Below are positions 59,201 through 64,000 of a DNA stretch of 64,000 bases, one piece after another (positions within the stretch are counted from its first letter, which is position 1; each line of letters starts with the position of its first letter). Origin of the DNA: Plasmodium coatneyi (lineage: Eukaryota > Apicomplexa > Aconoidasida > Haemosporida > Plasmodiidae); the NCBI RefSeq assembly GCF_001680005.1, contig NC_033564.1, positions 1,054,001 through 1,118,000 of the forward strand, in the 5' to 3' direction. A model generated the notes under the pieces. It was given only the letters and a program-made list of their open reading frames with translations. It had not been told where the DNA came from and did not search any database. Position numbers and translations under genes: made by a program.

Positions 59201-62200
59201 CATGGCTGAGGGGTACGTAGATGCCAAATACTTGTCCATAAAATTTACCACCTTCTTCGAGTTGGCGCAAAGTCTACTGAAGGAGAAGCATTGCGACTGG
59301 GGGTTGAGAAGCATCAAGAGTGTCCTCACAAAAGCGGGATTCCTCAAGAGGACTTACCCAGACTTGGATGAAAACAAATTGCTCTACTCGGCCATACACG
59401 ATATTAACATTGCGAAAATATCTGCCTCCAATTGTCCAGTCTTCTCCGGGCTCCTTAACGACATATTCTTTTCCCACCAGGGGGGCAACATAAACGGTGC
59501 TAATAACAATACGTCGAACGGTGCATCGAACGGTGCATCGAACGGTGCGTCGAACGGTGCGTCGAACGATGGGGTGGCGGAAGACAAGGTGGAAGGGGAT
59601 GAAAAAGTCGTCACGGAGAGCGTTGCTAACGGTGCGGCTAACTCTCCTGTGAACCCTCCCACGGGGGAGTTCCACCAGAACGGGATAGAAGAAGAGTTGA
59701 TGGAGATCTGCAAGAGGAACCATCTCTTCGGGCTGAACTACTTTGTTAAAAAAATAATGCAGCTCAACGATATCATCAACATAAGGCACTGCGTATTCAT
59801 CATGGGGGAAGCGGGGTGCGGGAAGACGACCCTGTTTAACATGCTGATGGAGTACCAAAAGCAACAAAATCTAAAAACGGTCAGTATCAGAATTAACCCC
59901 AAGTCGATCAGTATTGATGACCTCTACGGAAGCGTGCATATAAAGACGAGGGAATGGAAAGACGGGGTGTTCTCCAAATATATGAGAAGCTACTCGATGA
60001 GAGAAGACTGCGATAAGGCGTATATAATCTTCGATGGGAACTTGGATTCCCACTGGATAGAAAATATGAATTCCGTGATGGACGATAATAAAGTGCTGAC
60101 CCTATCGTCGAATGAGAGAATTCTTCTGAAAAATCACATGAACTTAGTGTTTGAGTTTAGCGACTTAATGTTTGCAACCCCAGCTACGATATCGAGAGCA
60201 GGGTTGGTTTACTTCTCCGTAGACCCAAATGACCTTTGGAAGAATTATTTCCTCTCCTGGATTGACAAACATGAGAATTTTAATGCCACTGTTAAAAAAG
60301 CCCTTGAAAAATTAATGTACAAATATGTAGAACCCACTTTTAACTACCTAACCACGGTGAACACGTCCGTTAAGGTGTCGCCTATCTCGCATATTCAATC
60401 CTTGGCAGCTTTGTTAGACATCCTCCTAAAGGACAACAATTTCGAGAGCATGGAACATTATTTCGTGTATGCAGTCATATGGTCCTTTGGAAGCTTCCTC
60501 GGAGAAAAAGACAATGCAAACTATAAGAAGAGCTTCGACAAGTACTGGAAAAATACTTTTAAAAGTATCAAAGTGAATAGGAAAATTAGCGTTTTCGATT
60601 TTTTCATAGAAGGTAATAAATTCAAAGAATGGGAGGAGAGTGAAATAAAGAATGAGGTCAACCCAAGTCACTTTCTCCAGGATGACATTTTCGTCGAAAC
60701 AGTGGAAAGCTGCTCCTACAAGTATATAAGTAAAATGTTCCTCAAGTCGAATATGCCCATTTTATTTATTGGCAAAACAGGAGTGGGAAAAACTCTTCTC
60801 TGCAAGAAAATATTAAGTGAAGAAAAGGAAGAATACAAAAGCTTCTACATGATTTTCAACTACTACACGAATGCAAAAAATGTGCAGTGCTTAATGCAAA
60901 GCTGTTTGGAAAAGAAGTCGGGTAAGCAATTTAGCCCCCCCTTTCAACAGAAACTGATCTACTTCATCGATGATATTAATATGCCCAGGTGTGATGACTA
61001 CAACACGCAGAGTGCCATAGAACTTTTGTGCCAATATATCGATACAAATTCTTGGTTCGACTTGGAAAAATTAAACCTCATCAAAATTGTGAATACAAAG
61101 TTAATGTCTTGTATGAATTATAACAGGGGGAACTTTACAGTAAACCCAAGATTGTTACGACATTTCTTCATCCTAAATATTAGCTTCCCAGAGAATAACA
61201 CGGTTAATAGCATTTTTAGTGTCCTCCTTAAGGGACACTTCAATAGCTTCAAGCAAGACGTAGCGGACTTAGTTCCATCCATTTTAAAGTCCACAATTTC
61301 TCTCTTCTATAATATAGAGAAAACGTTCAAAAGGACAGCCACCTATTTCTACTACGAGTTTAACCTGAGGGATATTCACAGTATTGTAAAAGGATTGCTT
61401 ACTGCAGAACCCACTGCTTTTCAAGATTGCGATAAATTGCTCTTCCTTTGGCTACATGAATGTGAAAGGGTCTACTCGGACAAGCTAAATAAGGCAGATA
61501 AAAAAAAATTCAAAACACTCATCATCGATATAGTGAAAAAAATGTATAACAAATATGAGATCAACAAATTTGTCATGAGTAATGATAAGTCCTTAATATT
61601 TTCAAACTTCCACAAAGGAGGTACTACCTCAGGTGGGTACAACGACAAGGTCTACGATATGTGCAAAAATATAGAGGAACTTACCGCCTACTTAACAGAG
61701 GAACTAAATGAATACAACAGTTTTTATAACCTAAATATAGTCCTATTTAATGACGCAATAAGGCATATTTGTAAGTTAATCCGTATTATAGATAATTTAA
61801 AATCACATGCTTTGCTGCTAGGAATTGGTGGATGCGGGAAGACAACCATCTCTAAATTTTCCTCATACATTTCATCGAAGAGTTTTTTCGAAATGGACTT
61901 CTCTGCACAGTGCACAGATAATGATGTCAAGAAATACTTACAAAATATTTTCTACAAATGTGGTATGAAAAATGAAGACATCATTTTATTCCTCAAGGAG
62001 AGTAAAATTCATGATAGCTTCTTCATCTACGTGAATGAATACATGTGCTCAAATAATATTATCGACTTGTATACAAAAGAGGAGAAGGACTACATTGTTC
62101 AGAACATGAGGAATATTGCCAAGGCGGAAGGGGTCCAGGAGACTGACAGTAGCATATTCGAGTACTTCCTGAAGAAGGTAAATGAGAATTTGCATTTCAT

Positions 62201-64000
62201 TCTTTGCTTTTCCCCCACTAGTAACAATTTTAGAGACAAATCGAATAACTTCCAGTGCATACTGAACAACACCATGATTGATATTTACGACAATTGGGAA
62301 TCTGATTCGCTGCTCTGTGTGGGACAGAACTATGTTAGCAATATCTACATGAACTTGCGAACTGGGGATATAGAACTGAGTGAGGACTGCCTAGAAGGGG
62401 CGCCAAAAAACGGAGAAGAAGTCCCCGTCGCAGTTGCCGATATTGCCCCTGAGGAGCACGTCAACCTGAAGGGAATCGTGACGGAGTATCTGAAGGAGTG
62501 CTACGAGGATCTACTAGAAATCGCCTCCAACTATTATGCCCACGAAAGGGCGCACATCTACATCACGCCAAAACTGTACTTGGAGAGCATCAAGACGTAC
62601 CACATGATGCTCCTAAAAAACATCACCAGCATCAGCAAAAAAATGGATATGCTCAAAAGCGGAATCACCAAAATGAACGAAACGAGCGCAAATGTGGAAA
62701 ACATCAAAAATTGCCTCAAGGAAAAAAAAAAAAATATCCGAGGAGAAGAAAGAAGCCTCAGAAAAATATGCTATAGACATTGGAAATGAAAAGATGATCG
62801 TTAAGAAAGAGAGCGACTTGGCTGATATAGAAGAACAGAAATGTCTGGAAATACAGAAAACGGTGCTAAAACAACAGGAGGAATGTGAAAATGATATAGC
62901 CTTGGGTATTCCCCTCATAGAACAAGCGGAAGAAGCGCTTAACACACTGAACAAAAAGAATATACAAGAATTGAAGACGCTAAATAAACCCCCTCCAGGA
63001 GTGGAAGACATCACCGCAGCAGTTATGCAGCTACTAGCCACAATCGACACGACTATCTCTGTAGATAAGTTTGGAAAAATTAAGGATAGGAGTTGGAAGT
63101 CGGCCCAGAAAATGATGATCAACCCAGAAAAATTTATCTCTCTACTTAAAGACTACAAAAATAAGATTGACGAGAATTTAGTTCCAGACTGCAACTTCAA
63201 GTATGTGGAGAATTTAATTAACCTTCCCCATTTTAATAAAAATGCGATTCAGAAAAAATCCAAAGCTGCTGCAGGGCTAGCTGAATGGGTTCTAAATGTT
63301 ACATCGTTCCACAAACTTATACAAAATATTCTACCCAAGAGAACACTCCTAGAAAATACGAAAAGAAGTTTGGAAGAAGCAAATGAGAAGTTGCAAATAG
63401 TACGAGAGAAGGTACAGTCCCTTAAGACACAGCTCAGCACTCTTATAAGTCAATATGATCACGCTTTATACGAAAGAGACCTTGTAATCTTGGAAGAGAA
63501 GAAACTTAAAACCAAGTTGGAACTATCCATCAGGTTGATAGACGCTCTGAGCAGTGAACAAATATCATGGTCCAATCAGTATGAAGTTTTGAAGAAGAAA
63601 AAAAAAACCATCCTCACGGATATACTTTTGTCTTCCACTTTTGTCACCTTCTGTGGGGGATTCACCAAAAAGTACAGAAACAAAATTATGACAAAATGTG
63701 TTGAGACGTTGAACAGGAAGAACCAGATTCAGAACGAGGTCTTTAGCGAAGTGCTTAAAAAGATGCAAAAGAGCGCTGTAAAGGAGAAGTCCGCCACGGC
63801 AAGCAAGGAAAACGAATGTGCGGGTGCTTCCATTGCCGGTAACGGTGTAGATCAAACAGGAGGAGATGATGCACTACACAGAGGAGACGCATCCCAAATC
63901 GGGGAGGACTCCAAGGAAGACCTCCCTTATGATATCTTCTCAGTGAACAGCTTCAACTTGGATCTCCTAATAAACGAAGAAACCCTTTCTAAGTTAAGCA
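53232..64000 (+). CDS. Axonemal dynein heavy chain with N-terminal Kelch, IPT and filamin-like domains (outer-arm alpha type); 3' partial, one frame break
   Basis: Open from ATG 53232, with 3,185 codons before a stop at 62787. Kelch motifs lie near residues 29-430 (VLLFGGF, VVIFGGLN, LILFGGYGGYDR, LFILGGTN, IIFIFGGYN). An IPT-like unit (residues about 550-640) and a filamin-like repeat ending NSPFALKVY (about 820) follow. The linker and AAA ring then show P-loops at about residue 1852 (AAA1, GPAGTGKT), 2193 (AAA2, GEAGCGKTT), 2514 (AAA3, GKTGVGKT) and 2864 (AAA4, GIGGCGKTT). After a run of 13 A at 62722-62734 the frame shifts by one. The new frame carries the stalk (LKTLNKPPPGVEDITAAV), second coiled coil and start of AAA5 to the window end. 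Kelch plus filamin units at the N-terminus are known from the outer-arm alpha heavy chain of Chlamydomonas. In Plasmodium such a motor would drive the male gamete flagellum. It is probably the ortholog of the P. falciparum dynein heavy chain next to CDPK6. Confidence 0.9.
59514..59568 (+). repeat. 12-base coding repeat (SNGA) in the dynein gene
   Basis: About four and a half copies of TCGAACGGTGC(A/G) encode SNGASNGASNGA between the AAA1 and AAA2 modules, inside an insertion rich in Asn, Gly and Glu. Confidence 0.85.
62722..62734 (+). other. Poly-A(13) frame break in the dynein gene
   Basis: With 13 A the frame from AAA4 ends at a stop 50 bases on. With 12 A it would read KEKKKISEEKKEASEKYAI and continue through the stalk to the window end. 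The downstream frame is clearly the same gene, so the break is either an assembly error at the homopolymer or a real single-base change. Confidence 0.85.

Overview
The window is nuclear DNA of a malaria parasite of the macaque clade. Plasmodium knowlesi is the best guess and P. coatneyi the main alternative. Reasons: short first exons, AT-rich introns with poly-T/poly-A tracts, six PIR-type (KIR-like) variant antigen genes with the LPSxxxY...C...YYWLG ectodomain pattern, and a core block that looks like CDPK6 followed by an outer-arm-type dynein heavy chain.

Layout. About 1-27,000 is a variant-gene island. Two PIR genes lie on + (4,064-5,626; 7,404-8,546). A signal-peptide/PEXEL-like exported protein gene lies on - (9,469-10,884). 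A 2.7-kb repeat field follows (10.9-13.5 kb): a C-rich arm, a G-rich minisatellite, degenerate telomere heptamers and a polypurine tract. Then come three PIR genes on - (13,577-15,011; 16,113-18,040 with two ectodomains; 20,270-21,744), a gene-free 3.3 kb, and a sixth PIR gene on + (25,080-26,889). This sixth gene is the most striking object in the island: the stalk between its PIR ectodomain and its membrane segment is a near copy of the ectodomain of host CD99.

About 28,000-64,000 is ordinary, compact core genome. It holds a 1,863-residue protein with a PLK4-like cryptic polo-box module and no kinase (28,012-33,603), a multi-exon ASH/HYDIN-like flagellar protein (34,556-42,603), a small two-pass membrane protein with a leader on - (42,716-43,519), a calcium-dependent protein kinase with a very long N-terminus (46,598-51,911), and a Kelch-IPT-filamin dynein heavy chain that runs off the end (53,232-64,000). 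Three of these five point to centriole or axoneme biology, which in Plasmodium means male gametogenesis. The island genes would act at the surface of infected red cells or in the host cell.

Limits. All exon boundaries were inferred by eye from GT/AG, phase and family motifs. Two single-base frame breaks in core genes (about 40.70 kb and 62.72 kb) sit at or near homopolymers and may be assembly errors. Comparisons with CD99, PLK4 and the P. falciparum gene order are from memory and were not run as searches.
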